A stretch of 64,000 bases of DNA from assembly GCA_021186555.1 (NCBI GenBank), contig JAJKFL010000014.1, positions 35,646,033-35,710,032 of the forward strand. The letters run 5' to 3'. The position numbers were made by a program, and so were the translations under genes. The notes beneath the pieces were generated by a model, which worked only from the letters and a program-made list of their open reading frames with translations, did no database searches and was not told the origin of the DNA. The DNA is from Reticulitermes speratus (taxonomy: Eukaryota; Arthropoda; Insecta; Blattodea; Rhinotermitidae). Below, piece by piece: positions 45,858 through 56,587 of this stretch; the first letter of the stretch is position 1, and each line of letters starts with the position of its first letter.

Positions 45858-48800
45858 CTTTGTCACTTCGAGTTTGTCTTTCAAGAAAGATATTAGTTCC
45901 TCATTATCACTGTTTATCCTTCTTTCCTCTATCAGTTGCTCTTCTAAGTCTTCTTTTTCTTTCTCCCTTTCAGCCTTATGAAAAAAAAAATGTTGTTAGT
46001 TTTATTAAAGAGCTACAGAAACTTATTTTTCAATTAACTCATATTTGCAAGATTAGACTTGCTCACAGCGGTCTTACTGACCACACAAGTCTTCAGCGAT
46101 GTTAAGACTTTATCGACAGTTAAGTAGTTACCAATATCTGCTGGACTGTAGTGTCTTCATCTACAGGGTCAAGCAGACCAAGAAGCGAGGACTGCTCGAC
46201 ACTGAACATGAAGGCATTACAATCGCTCCAAGCATCGGTGACTGCTTACAAATCGACGTGATGTAACATCTCAGAACACTTTAGAATTTCTTTATGTATT
46301 ATGTTATTAGAAGCATCAGATTCCAGTAACCTTCACTTCATGTCTGTCTTTGCATTGCAGGCATTTTGAAGCACCTCCCAATGACTAAAATATCTGGTTT
46401 AACCAGAGATCATAAGACATTGTACTTTAATATACGAGATAATTGACAAAAAAAAAATAGTTTTATTAGGTGCAAATTGTGCGAGTCTCATCTCGTGCAT
46501 CAACTATGTGGTGACATTGTCTCATTCCTTCATGATTTCCAACAAAAATGTTTTTCATGTATATCGACTTTCTGCATTCGTCACAAAGGACAATTACCGT
46601 TTTTCTCCTGTCTTTGTGTGTGTGTGTGTGTATACATACATACATGCATACATACAACCAAGCACATGCTTTACACCAGTTTGTTTTACCCCATTCTGCT
46701 ATAAGTCCCTTGTCAATTTACACACCGTAATAAACACTTTCTCATTTTTGGATCATTCCTCTGACTGGTACATTTGCATTTAATTAAGACCATTATTTTG
46801 TACGGTTACATTATTTATATTTATGCCCCCTTTTTTTATTTACACCCAATACTCAACAACAAACAAAGGGCATAAAACAACAATTGGGTGTATATATGAA
46901 AGCAACACATTGCTTGTGGATAAATGTGTATTACTATAAATGGGACAGAAATCACTTCTAAGACATCAAGTCATGGATAAGGCATTTACCTCATAATTCC
47001 TTCAGCTTAAAAGTGCTTAAATTTTTATTGCTCTTGTTGGTACACCTTTAAAATTTGTCTCAGTAATACTGTGCAGGATGAAGTAATTTACAGTCAAATG
47101 ATCCCATGACGGGTCACATGCAATAGGATCAGATAATACTGAACAGTCAGATGTATGTAAGCTGCACTCACCTTTCTCTCTTCCAGTTGCCTGTTTGTGT
47201 ACCATATTTGTTTTAATATCTCCTGCTGTTCATTGCAGTTCTTCCTTCGTTGAGTTGTGAGTTGTTTGTTGAAGTCTTCTTTATCTTTCTCCTTTTTAGC
47301 CTAAAAAAAACATAATAATTCATTTAATATGGCAGCATGCAATCATCATTCAAAAAGAATGTCAGACACACATACAAAAATCACGTGCCCTCAAAAATTT
47401 CACTGTCTTAAAATGCCAACAATTTCATAAACTGGAGTGTAAATGAAAAAGTAAAATTAATTTCAATTTCAATTTATTGTAATATTCCATCAATCCAGAC
47501 CAGGCTACAAAATCGCCTGTTGGATATAGAACCCGTCACAAGCCAAAACACATACAATAGACATTCAACAAATAAGCAACACAATAAACTAGACAGAACA
47601 CAACAGAAACCAGCAAGAAATACAAAGAAGTAGTTTACATTAGAGTAAAAGTATAATTATTATTAAGCTTCTGTCCTGTTTAGACTATTCAATATACAAT
47701 AAATAAGCATCATTAAATTAATCATGCATTGAATAAGCTTTGTTTTACAATATCACAATTAAAATGAGGAATACAATATCCCATTTTATTTATTGTTAAA
47801 AAACTCCTGTAATGAGTAGAAAGAATTTACTAAAAGGTACCCTTTTAATGCAGATCTAAACTGTTTCTTATTGTCTGACATGGCCTTCAAGTAGGATGGA
47901 AGATGATTAAATATCTTAATGCCCATGTAATAAGCACCCTTTTGATAGATAGATAATCTTGGTTGTGGTAAATAAAAATTATTTTTGCTTCTAGTATTTA
48001 TACTATGCAACTCTGTGTTTGTTTTGAATAAATAAATATTATCAGTCACAAAGATTAATAATGAGAATATGAAATGAGAACACAACGGTAAAATGTCCAA
48101 TTCCTTAAAAAGTTCTCTACAAGAGTCTCTTTTCCTGGAATTTGTAATAATTCTTATTACACTTTTTTGCAGTCTAAATATACTAACGCTATGCGAAGAA
48201 TTCCCCCAGAAAATTATTCCATATGTCATAATGCTATGAAAGTAAGCAAAATAAATCATCCTTAAGGATTCTAGTGTTACAAAGGGTCTAAGTGTTCTAA
48301 TTGCATAGGAAGCTTTACTTAATTTTACCGTGAGACCATCAATGTGATTTTTCCAGGACAGGGAACTATCTATGGTAATACCTAAGAATTGTGTCTCTGT
48401 ACTATTGACAATAAATTTATTGTTATAACTGATGTGTATGGGAATTGTTAAGCTATTAGTCGTTTTAAATTGTAGGTATTGAGTTTTATTAAAATTTAAT
48501 GATAACAAATTGGTGTTAAACCACATGTTTAATTGTTCAAATGAAGAAATAAGATCTTTTTTAAAGTTTACTGAATTAGGATTATTGACAATTATGCTAG
48601 TATCATCAGCAAAAAGGATCGACTGAGAAGTAATATTTACTACTTTAGGTAAGTCGTTTATGTAGAACAAAAAAAGTAGTGGTCCAAGTACTGATCCCTG
48701 TGGGACACCATGATTAATCTTACCCCAATCTGAGGTGGTATTAGCTTGTGTTAAGTTATCTTCAACAAGGACACGTTGATACCTGTTTTCAAGATATGAT

Positions 48801-51800
48801 TTAACTAAAGTATTTGCCCTACCTACAATTCCATAAAATTCTAATTTCTTCATTAATATGTCATGATTTACACAATCGAATGCCTTTTCTAAGTCACAAA
48901 ATATACCTCCGACAAATGATTTATTATTGAATGCCTGCAGAATGTCATTTAATAATTTGTACATTGCTTTTTGTGTAGAGGAATTGCTTCTAAAACCATA
49001 CTGTTCCATAGATAATATATTATTATTAATTACATGTTCTGTGAGTCTTGCATGTATAACTTTTTCAATTATTTTAGAGGAGGTTAATAGAGATATTGGT
49101 CTATAATTCTTTATATCTTTTTTGTCGCCCTTTTTAAATAATGGTTTTATTATACCATATTTCAAGCGTGACGGGAATTTACCTGATAAAATTGATCTAT
49201 TGCAGATGTAGTTTAGAGGGGCAGCAATAAATGGAGAACTTATTTTTAGAATTTTGGGAGAAATTTCATCATAACCCGAAGAGTTTTTAGGTTTAAGGGC
49301 TTTAATAATTTTAGCAATCTCCTTCGTCGATGTACGATCAAAAACTATATTCGGAAAGGGATTCTTAAAAACTCTAAATAGGTAGTCCATACATTTATTA
49401 TCTTGAATATCTTTACTATTGATGTTGGATTTTATTTTATCTGCTATTGAAAGAAAGTAGTTTTGGAAGGCATCAGCTATGTCTTGTTGATTATCTGTTA
49501 GTGTTAATGCATCATCACTGTATATTGCTTGAACTGCTTTGTTTTCAGATTTTTTACCTGTTATGGATTTAACAATATTCCATGTGGTTTTCATTTTATT
49601 ACTTGAATTTGTTATTATTCTATCATAATGTAGCCTTTTGGCTGCTTTTATTACATCTGATAAAATTCTACAATATAATTTGTAATGCTTTTTTAAGTTA
49701 TCGTCATTATTATTTCTATGTAATAAATAGAGTTCCCTCTTGTGTTGACAAGAGATTCTTATGCCAGGTGTTATCCAGTTATTTTTTGGCTTGTTGTTTG
49801 TTATTATTTTTAATGGAAAGCTGGCATAGAAAACTCTCAAATATTGTTAAGAAAAGAATTAAAAATAGTATCGACTTCATCATTATTAAATATCTCCTCC
49901 CATGTCTCATAACTCAAATTTATTTTAAAATTTAACAAGGATTGTTTATTTATATTTCTTATAGTTGAGATTTTATGTTTATGGAATTGCAAACCGGTAT
50001 TTTTAATAATTAAAAGTTGTGCATCATGATCTGATAAACCGTTAACTATAGGATAAACTGTGTGATTCTTGTATTGTGATGGATCAATAAATATATTGTC
50101 AATTAATGATTCTGATTTATTATGACTTCTAGTTGGGAAGTCTATAATGGAAACAAGATTATAAGTCAACAAAATAGAGTCTAGTTGTTTTTTCATGTGA
50201 GTCTCTTTTAGGTAGTTTATGTTGATGTCTCCACACACAATAATTTTCACTTTAGAGTTGAATAAAGATCTTATTGCTGTATCTAAGTTATTTAAAAATT
50301 GAAGGACATTACCCGATGGAGCCCTATATACCGCTATTATATAGATATTATGTGAAGATGATTGAATTTTTATTGCACACATTTCAATAATTTGTTCGAA
50401 ACAAAATTTATCCATGTTAACATAGGAATAGTTTATGGAATTGTGAACAAATATACAAACACCACCCTTTCTAATGTTTTTCCTGCAGTAAATAGCTCCC
50501 ATTTTATAATGGTCAACATTGGTGTTTTCTGATTCAAGAGAATTCAAATGATGTTCTGTTAAGCAAATAACATGTGGCCAATCAGGATATAATGCACTTG
50601 ATAATTCATTGGTTTTATTTCTCAATCCTCTGATATTCTGGTGAAAAATTCTTAATTCCTTGGTGTTTTGCTGATCTACCATAAAAGGTGCCCTATACTT
50701 GGTCATAATACATTCATTTGACTCACTTATTTTTGTATTTAAGTTTAGATTTGCCATAAAAAATCATCTGATCTATTTATGGGTACCTTTTTTTGTCTAT
50801 TAGATGTTCTGGTCACATTGGATTCTTGTTCTTTTCTGTTATCACCTACATCATCATTTGGTACAACATTATTATTATCATTACAAGTGATAGAAGTCTC
50901 CCTCTCCACTGTAATAGTTTGATTGTTAGATGCATGCTCAGTTGCCAACTGACAATTGGTAAGTGCATGAGAAGGTTGGGCTATTGAAGAAACATTGACT
51001 TGTAAGTTTTTGTCATACCACCCAAGAATAATGGGTTTAATATGGACTTCTTCCAGCATTGAAAATATATGTAGTACTAATTGGTTTGATAATAGTTCTT
51101 TACCTGATTCATTTAGATGTAGCCCATGCTTGGTGAATAAAAGTCTATTGTTGACAATTTCAATTATGCTAACATGGCTGAGAGTTTTAGCCAGTTTAAT
51201 TAGCTTACTATTAAATGACTTGATTAACTTGTTTACATGAAAATCATCCATAATAACATGTCTGTAGGGAGTACTTATTAAGATTATATTAGTATGATTT
51301 ACATTCTTGATAAAATTAGTGATATTCTTAAATGCATTTCTAGAATCATTTCTGTCAATATCATTCATTCCACTGCAAATTATTAGAAAATCATTCTTTG
51401 TAAGAGTTTCCACTTCACCTTTCGCCGTCTCCATTAAAGATCCAGTGACTGATCCTGGCTTCACAACACCACACACATCAAAACGAGCATCCAGGGAAGC
51501 AATCATCTTAGCTGCACATCCTCTCATGTGACTATCACCCATTAATAGAATTTTATGTTTACAGCACTTTAAGTATTTTTCCTTATTGTTAAGCAATTTC
51601 ACTGTAGATTCTTTCAGTAAATTATGTATGTAATCCAGTTTACTGTTCGTACTATTAATTTCGTTGTCTTTCTTAGTTGAGTTAATCTGACCATTAACAA
51701 TAGTTGGTATATAGTTTGAATTTTGATCATAAACTGGTTCACCTTGCACTTTATGGTGGTTTGGTAGAGGTTGTTGAGCGATATTCCTTGGGTGACGAAT

Positions 51801-54800
51801 AGCTTGTAGATTCCTGATTCTTCCATAATCCTTTTCCATGTAGTTGTTTGTAGAAAGTTGAGTTGCTTTCGTAAGGTTAGGCACCGTCTTTCCCTCTTGG
51901 TAATTAGTAGTTTCTTGCACTTTATGGTGGTTTGGTGAAGGTTGTTGCGCGATGTTCCTTGGGTGGCGAATAACTGGTAGATTCCTGATTCTTCTATAAT
52001 CCTTCTTTTTCACGTAGTTGTTTGTTGAAATCTGAGTTGCTTCCGTAAGGTTAGGCGCCGTCTTTCCATCTTGGTAATTAGTAGTTTCAGGAAGGTTGGT
52101 CAATATAGTATACCTGTTATCATTTTCTATGGGCTGAGTTAATTGATATTTGTTAGAATTTCTTGCCTTGATTTCCTTATACGGTCGTTTAGATGCCACG
52201 CTGGACCATTTACTGGACGGAGTAACACCACAATCAGTTTCATACTCTGACGTAAGCTTGGACGTCTTTTCTGTAGTGATTTCATTTATCTCTTTATACA
52301 AAAGTTTAATTATTAATTGAGATGAACTTAATTCCTTACGAGTTTCCTCCAATTGGCTCGCTATTTCAGCACATTTTAGGCAACTATGATCATTATTATC
52401 AACTAGATTATAAATACGTTGCAGAGAGTCTGATTTCCGTGAAACATAACAATCCGCCATCTTGAAGACCTGTAAACCCCAGGAAAGTTCAAACACTTCT
52501 ACAGTTTGTATCACAGAAAATCGTGCTGCAAATGTGTGTGGTAAATGCATCCAGCATGTGTGAATATATTTTACATTCTTAGTTTTATTAAGAGCTACAG
52601 AAACTTATTTTTAATTGACTGAAATTTGCAAGATTTGATTTTATACGTGGATGTTACTGATGATTCAAGTCTTTTGAAGTGTTAAGACTTGTTGATTGTT
52701 AAGTGGTTTTCGACATCTGCAGGACTGTAGTTCCTTCATCTTTTGGGTCAAGCACACCAAGAAAAGAGGACTGCTTGACACTGAAGATGAAGGCATTATA
52801 ATCCCTCAAAATATTGGTGACTGCTTACAAATCGACATTATGTAACATCCCAGAACACTTTAAAATTGTTTTAAGTACTATGTTATTAGAATAATCAGAT
52901 TCAAATAAGTTTCAGTTCCTAGCTGACCACGGATTTCAGGCAATTTATATTATCACTCAATGGAGCTCATGAGGCATTATGTAGTTTAATATACAAGATA
53001 ATTAAACAATTTCATTATGTGAAAATTATGTAGGTCACATCTTGTCCAGAAACTAAGTGATTAATTTTTCTCATCCCTTCAGTATTTCCAGTCAAATGTT
53101 GTTTACATGTTTCGGATTTTTTGTATCAGCCACATACAAAACTGCCGCTTATAGATATACATATATATGAATGCTGATAGAAAAAAGTGGTCATTGTTTG
53201 TTTAGTTCCATCATATTTGGTTTTTATTTGGTTCAATTTTAATTGTGTGGTTGCTGTTATGGAATACTGCCAGCAGTGTCAAGATGGTCTCAGTCATGTA
53301 CTTGACATTCATCTGCCGAAGTACGCTTCGTTGAAGCATTATTAAATTTGATATATAGGTTATTAGGTAACTTAGCGGAGCCTCAGCAATTTTTTGGACT
53401 TTTAGAAATTACTTTTCCAGGTTCTGAATTATAACTAAACTGACTGAACCACAATAATCTTTATCCAATACAGGGCATGGTATATTAATTGTAAGAATAA
53501 TACGAACTGGTATAGGGTATTGTGTGTTCCTAAATTCCTAAATTTTGCTTTGTATATACATGTATTATTTTATTGTCTATATATTTGTGTAAATAGTGTA
53601 GAGTAATGTCAGTAAATCAGACTATACAGAAACACCCTGTCTTTCTCAGTAACTAGCAGATGAAGTGCGTAGTAACCAACAGGAAACCACGCAATCCCCG
53701 AGACGAAGTCCATATTATTTGTAATAAATAAGCATATAGTTTGGTCAAGACTCATTTGACCTGGTACCAGTATTTCGGGAGACCTATCAGCCTTGGGAGG
53801 TCACAGCTACCTTTTAATAAGGTTTTCCCAGGTATCAGGCAGGGTAACTACCCCTCCAAAGGAAACTCCCATTTTATTTATATATATGTATGTGTGTGTT
53901 TGCTTGCGTGCGTGTGCTTGCGCGTGCCCAAACTTTGTTTTACATGTTTCTTCTTTAAGGGCCCTTGTGAATTTACACCATTTAGGTGGTTTATTTGTAT
54001 TATTTAAAAACATTAATTTCTTATGGTAATATAATTGCTTACTTACGCCCACCTTTTGAGGAGCAAAACAAAAGCATAAAACAAGGCCTAGGTGTTTATG
54101 CATAGCTGTACGAGTATGGCTGAAATTGTGTCTGAGCCATTGAGTCACTGATACAGACAATTATCACATTAATCGACTTAGCTGAATCTGCTTAAATAAT
54201 AGCATTATTATTATTATTATTTATAAAACAGCTTTTATTATATCAAGATTGAAGTAACCTTCAGTCAAATGGTCCCCTGATAGGCTACAAATAATAAGAG
54301 GGACAATACTGTACAGTTGGTTACATTGAGGCAGCATTTACCCTCACTTGTTTGAGTTCATTTTTGGCATTCCTCCATTTTGCCAAAAGTCTTTGTTGTT
54401 CTTCATAGTTTTTAATTCTCTCTTCTAGAAGCTGCTGCTCAAAATGCAGGGTTGTTTTGTCCTCTTCAGCCTGATGCAGAAAATAACAATGCATTAGTAT
54501 GACAGCATACAAAAATCAGACAGTCATGCTCAGTCTCAACTTAGACAAGGGCAGGATCTTACAATTTTATGTGACGGTCAGTTTTCCAGAGAATCACACT
54601 GGGCATAATAACGAGCCTTGTGAATGTAAAATACTTAAATTGTAGTACTAAATGCAATGCTGCAGGATTACTTTACGCCAAGAGCGTCAAAACGTTCTTT
54701 GCCAAGGAGCCACAACACTTACAGTGGACTGGTTCGTGGGCAGCTCATGTAAAGTTCACAATATGTGTTGTACCTAACCGCCTAAATCACTGTGTCATTT

Positions 54801-56347
54801 TTATATCGTATACGTAAGTTACAAATGTGTCCTTTGGCTGTGGGTTGGACAGGCAAGCTTTATACAGCCCCACTCTACTTCTACGTCACTGACAGTGTGG
54901 AGTTTGTTACGTTTCTGTGCAGACTTGAGATAGCCAAAGCCCTGACGTGCGTTTTTGTCTATTGGGATGTCACGCTGTGGTCCGCTTGAAGATAACCCAA
55001 CGTTCCAGAAGGACGCAGTGCCTGCATCTTAAAAGGTTGCTAAATTCTAGAAGAGTAACCAAATATTTGGTTATTCTTCTGGGACTTACAACTCTATTGA
55101 TTATTTCTTCCTTGCCGGAGTTCTTTAGGTGTAAACCATGTCGAGTGAAGTAATTTCTTGATAATTCTGCACTTACTACATTTCTGCGCTTGAATTTGGT
55201 AGCTAACTTCCGTACCTTTCTGTTGAAATTTTTCGTTTCTTCATTGACATCTCTGGTTACATTCAAATCAAAACGTTGGGGAACGCCTTTTTTGCAGAGG
55301 TCATCATTATTGAAGGCACTTTTGAGGTTAAGACGGTCGGTATCGTTGACGGTTGTTTTTGTTCAGAGTCCTTTCTTCCCTCTACCAAATCCGATCATTT
55401 ACGCTCGAAATTATTTGTGATCTTAAACTTGTTCTTGAGTAAAGCGACCTTTTGAGTTAGCTTGGTGATCAGGTTTTGAATAAGGTCTCTCACAGGTGGA
55501 CGGATCGACATATTACTGAACTCACATAACTCGTCTATATCCAGTTTAACTTCAAGGAAATATCACCATCTATTTCCTTCGTTATACCGACATTACACTG
55601 CCTCTAAATTTTATCATAACTTGTTGTGAAACACAGCATATTCACGCTTATTTTACTACTACGTTCCTCCACCAACCAATATTGCCGCCATATTGCTGGC
55701 TTAATAGAAGGAACTGCATAACGTTTGTATATTGCAGGACAACAGCATGCGGAAGGGTTACACATCAATATGTCTTTAAAATTCATTTTCAGTTCTTGAA
55801 CCAACGAATGCACTTTTTTACTTTCGTATTTCTGTTCAATTCACCCTACATATGTTTCGGCCGTGACTCGGCCATCATCTGGGGTACATTGATAAGTTCA
55901 CTTCACTGTTCACTGGTCCATTTTGTATTATCACAGCACTGTTACACTGTTTAAGGCTACTATTTACATTGACAATCACTAGTATACAAAATTTCTTCAA
56001 GTTGTTTCTTGAAATGTATTGATGTGTACAGAATTTATTTTGCGTTTGAATTATCTCTACAGATTTTCGAAAAAAAAAATCAACTAAGAAATTTCATGAA
56101 AATCCGTCCAGTGGGAGCCGATTTCTTTCAAGCAGACAGACATGAGAAAGCTAATAGTCGCTTTTTATCAATGGGATCGCGCCTAATAAACGCTGTCTGT
56201 TCTTAAAAATGTACGTAAAATTTAGTTCACTGTGTGGCTGAAAGTAGAATCTTTTAATAATATACTGTATTAATATTGTACTGTATTTGTATATTTTGTA
56301 CTTACGTTTCGCTTCTTCCAAAATTTAAGGTTCTTCAGGATGCCCAT
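45858..56347 (-). CDS. MG-x-FWKKR start exon plus three coiled-coil exons (gene model, 3' end uncertain)
   Basis: Exons on the minus strand: 56347-56306, 54470-54348, 47300-47172 and 45974-45858, every one phase 0 with AG/GT borders (14, 41, 43 and 39 codons). Exon 1 is MGILKNLKFWKKRN, a diverged version of the start exon at 38753 and 19791. Exons 2-4 start alike (AEEDK, AKKEKDKED, AEREKEKED). They share Q-L-x3-R/E-R-x-K/I-N and end in basic residues, so they are duplicated coiled-coil modules. The model has no stop within these exons. The natural continuation is the phase-0 exon 37429-37143 and the transmembrane exons of the compact gene, which would give an N-anchored coiled-coil protein with a C-terminal TM. 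That junction needs transcript proof. I do not recognise the family. Confidence 0.55.
45994..47301 (-). repeat. Exon-array unit 2 (no Tigger)
   Basis: Contains the array start phrase TTTTATTAAAGAGCTACAGA, the palindromic element, a TGTGTG/ATACATAC microsatellite, the ACCAAGCACATGC block, the empty Tigger site and the coiled-coil exon 47172-47300. It also has a block at 46370-46600 (ATGACTAAAATATCTGG on) that unit 1 lacks but unit 3 has in diverged form. Confidence 0.8.
47786..49840 (-). pseudogene. LINE ORF2, reverse transcriptase part
   Basis: About 684 residues in one frame. RT motifs include GYDEISPKIL, YRPISLLTSSSK-like YRPISLL, EQYGFRSNSST, DLEKAFDCVNH, GVPQGSVLGPLLFLFYIND and the catalytic ILFADDTSI. 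A thumb and C-terminal region follows (LGITIDSSLSWKNHI; MTYGIIFWGNSS). The C-terminus reaches the stop at 47786. It should be fused with the endonuclease frame upstream; a small indel near 49840 splits them. Confidence 0.9.
49837..50757 (-). pseudogene. LINE ORF2, apurinic-like endonuclease part
   Basis: Starts at ATG 50757, overlapping the ORF1 end by 13 bp. APE-type motifs are present: LRIFHQNIRGLRNK with catalytic Asn, LTEHHL with Glu, GGVCIFVH, YRAPSGN, IIVCGDININYL, and NGLSDHDAQLL with the catalytic SDH. The frame ends at 49837 just as the RT frame begins, consistent with one ORF2 broken by an indel. Confidence 0.9.
50745..52460 (-). CDS. LINE ORF1 with SGNH esterase-like domain
   Basis: The likely start is the ATG at 52460 (MADCYVSRKSDSL), in a CAAGATGGCGG context shared with other LINE copies here; an upstream in-frame Met at 52550 is possible. 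An N-terminal helical segment with CLKCAEIASQLEETRKEL is followed by a region with two near-identical ~65-residue repeats (TTNYQ-GKT, then NNYxxK and YxRIRNL). A C-terminal SGNH/GDSL-type esterase domain carries LLMGDSHMRG with the catalytic Ser, CSGMNDIDR with the Asn, and KHGLHLNESG with the His. CR1-group LINE ORF1 proteins are known to carry such esterase domains. Intact frame. Confidence 0.85.
   Translation of the reverse strand: MADCYVSRKSDSLQRIYNLVDNNDHSCLKCAEIASQLEETRKELSSSQLIIKLLYKEINEITTEKTSKLTSEYETDCGVTPSSKWSSVASKRPYKEIKARNSNKYQLTQPIENDNRYTILTNLPETTNYQDGKTAPNLTEATQISTNNYVKKKDYRRIRNLPVIRHPRNIAQQPSPNHHKVQETTNYQEGKTVPNLTKATQLSTNNYMEKDYGRIRNLQAIRHPRNIAQQPLPNHHKVQGEPVYDQNSNYIPTIVNGQINSTKKDNEINSTNSKLDYIHNLLKESTVKLLNNKEKYLKCCKHKILLMGDSHMRGCAAKMIASLDARFDVCGVVKPGSVTGSLMETAKGEVETLTKNDFLIICSGMNDIDRNDSRNAFKNITNFIKNVNHTNIILISTPYRHVIMDDFHVNKLIKSFNSKLIKLAKTLSHVSIIEIVNNRLLFTKHGLHLNESGKELLSNQLVLHIFSMLEEVHIKPIILGWYDKNLQVNVSSIAQPSHALTNCQLATEHASNNQTITVERETSITCNDNNNVVPNDDVGDNRKEQESNVTRTSNRQKKVPINRSDDFLWQI
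52577..54475 (-). repeat. Exon-array unit 3
   Basis: Starts TTTTATTAAGAGCTACAGAA, has a diverged palindromic element (52660-52860), a TATATATG/TGTGTG microsatellite, a diverged block with TTTGTTTTACATG and GAGCAAAACAAAAGCATAAA, and the coiled-coil exon 54348-54470. About 53160-53870 holds extra sequence absent from units 1 and 2, part of which may be a SINE-like insertion. Confidence 0.7.
54970..55700 (-). mobile_element. Decayed CR1-like LINE ORF1 fragment
   Basis: Minus strand encodes KVRKLATKFKRRNVV, LSRNYFTRHGLHLKNSGK and EEIINRVV, matching the His-block of the esterase domain in the 52-kb LINE (LLFTKHGLHLNESGKELL). The upstream part is scrambled by frameshifts. Located in intron 1 of the coiled-coil gene. 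Confidence 0.7.
55701..56305. other. Intron 1 of the coiled-coil gene, repeat debris
   Basis: A Penelope-like end signature is visible (GTTTCGGCCGTGACTCGGCC then ATCATCTGGGG, about 55852-55886). Near 56060-56130 a stretch with AAAATCCGTCCAGTGGGAGC resembles a dispersed insect repeat. No exon supported. Confidence 0.5.
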
Positions 56348-56587
56348 TTCGATGTTCGATGGATCCTGAAGTTCCATAAACTGTTTTTCAGAAAAAAATA
56401 AAAAAGCAGATAATGGAAAATGGATATTGAAAAGAAAATGAAAAATAATAATGAAGTAATGAAGATAAATATAAACACAGTTTTATTTAATACAGCGTTA
56501 TTTCGCTCAACGGCACCAAATCGCACACAGCACGTCTAACTCCAATGGATGTTTCCAACGGAGTGCACAGCTTAATCAACGCTGTGC

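Larger units (their letters stand above)
42740..45975 (-). repeat. Exon-array unit 1 (interrupted by Tigger)
   Basis: About 1.0 kb of array unit plus the 2.2-kb Tigger. The unit begins with AAAGAGCCACAGAAACTTATTT and carries the palindromic element, a GT/ATAC microsatellite, the phrase ACCAAGCACATGCTTTACAC, and a coiled-coil exon at its right end. Units 2 (about 45994-47301) and 3 (about 52577-54475) have the same order. Confidence 0.8.
47455..52560 (-). mobile_element. Nearly full-length CR1-like non-LTR retrotransposon
   Basis: About 5.1 kb on the minus strand with ORF1, APE endonuclease and reverse transcriptase in canonical order, ending in GAAATT/ACAAT-type short repeats near 47460. It separates exon-array units 2 and 3 and lies in the intron of the coiled-coil gene on the same strand. 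Its only obvious coding lesion is a frame shift between the EN and RT parts, so it is young. Confidence 0.9.

Noticed and set aside
53741..54029. Open frames over the TGTGTG microsatellite in unit 3
   Set aside because: Driven by low-complexity sequence; no conserved counterpart in units 1 and 2.
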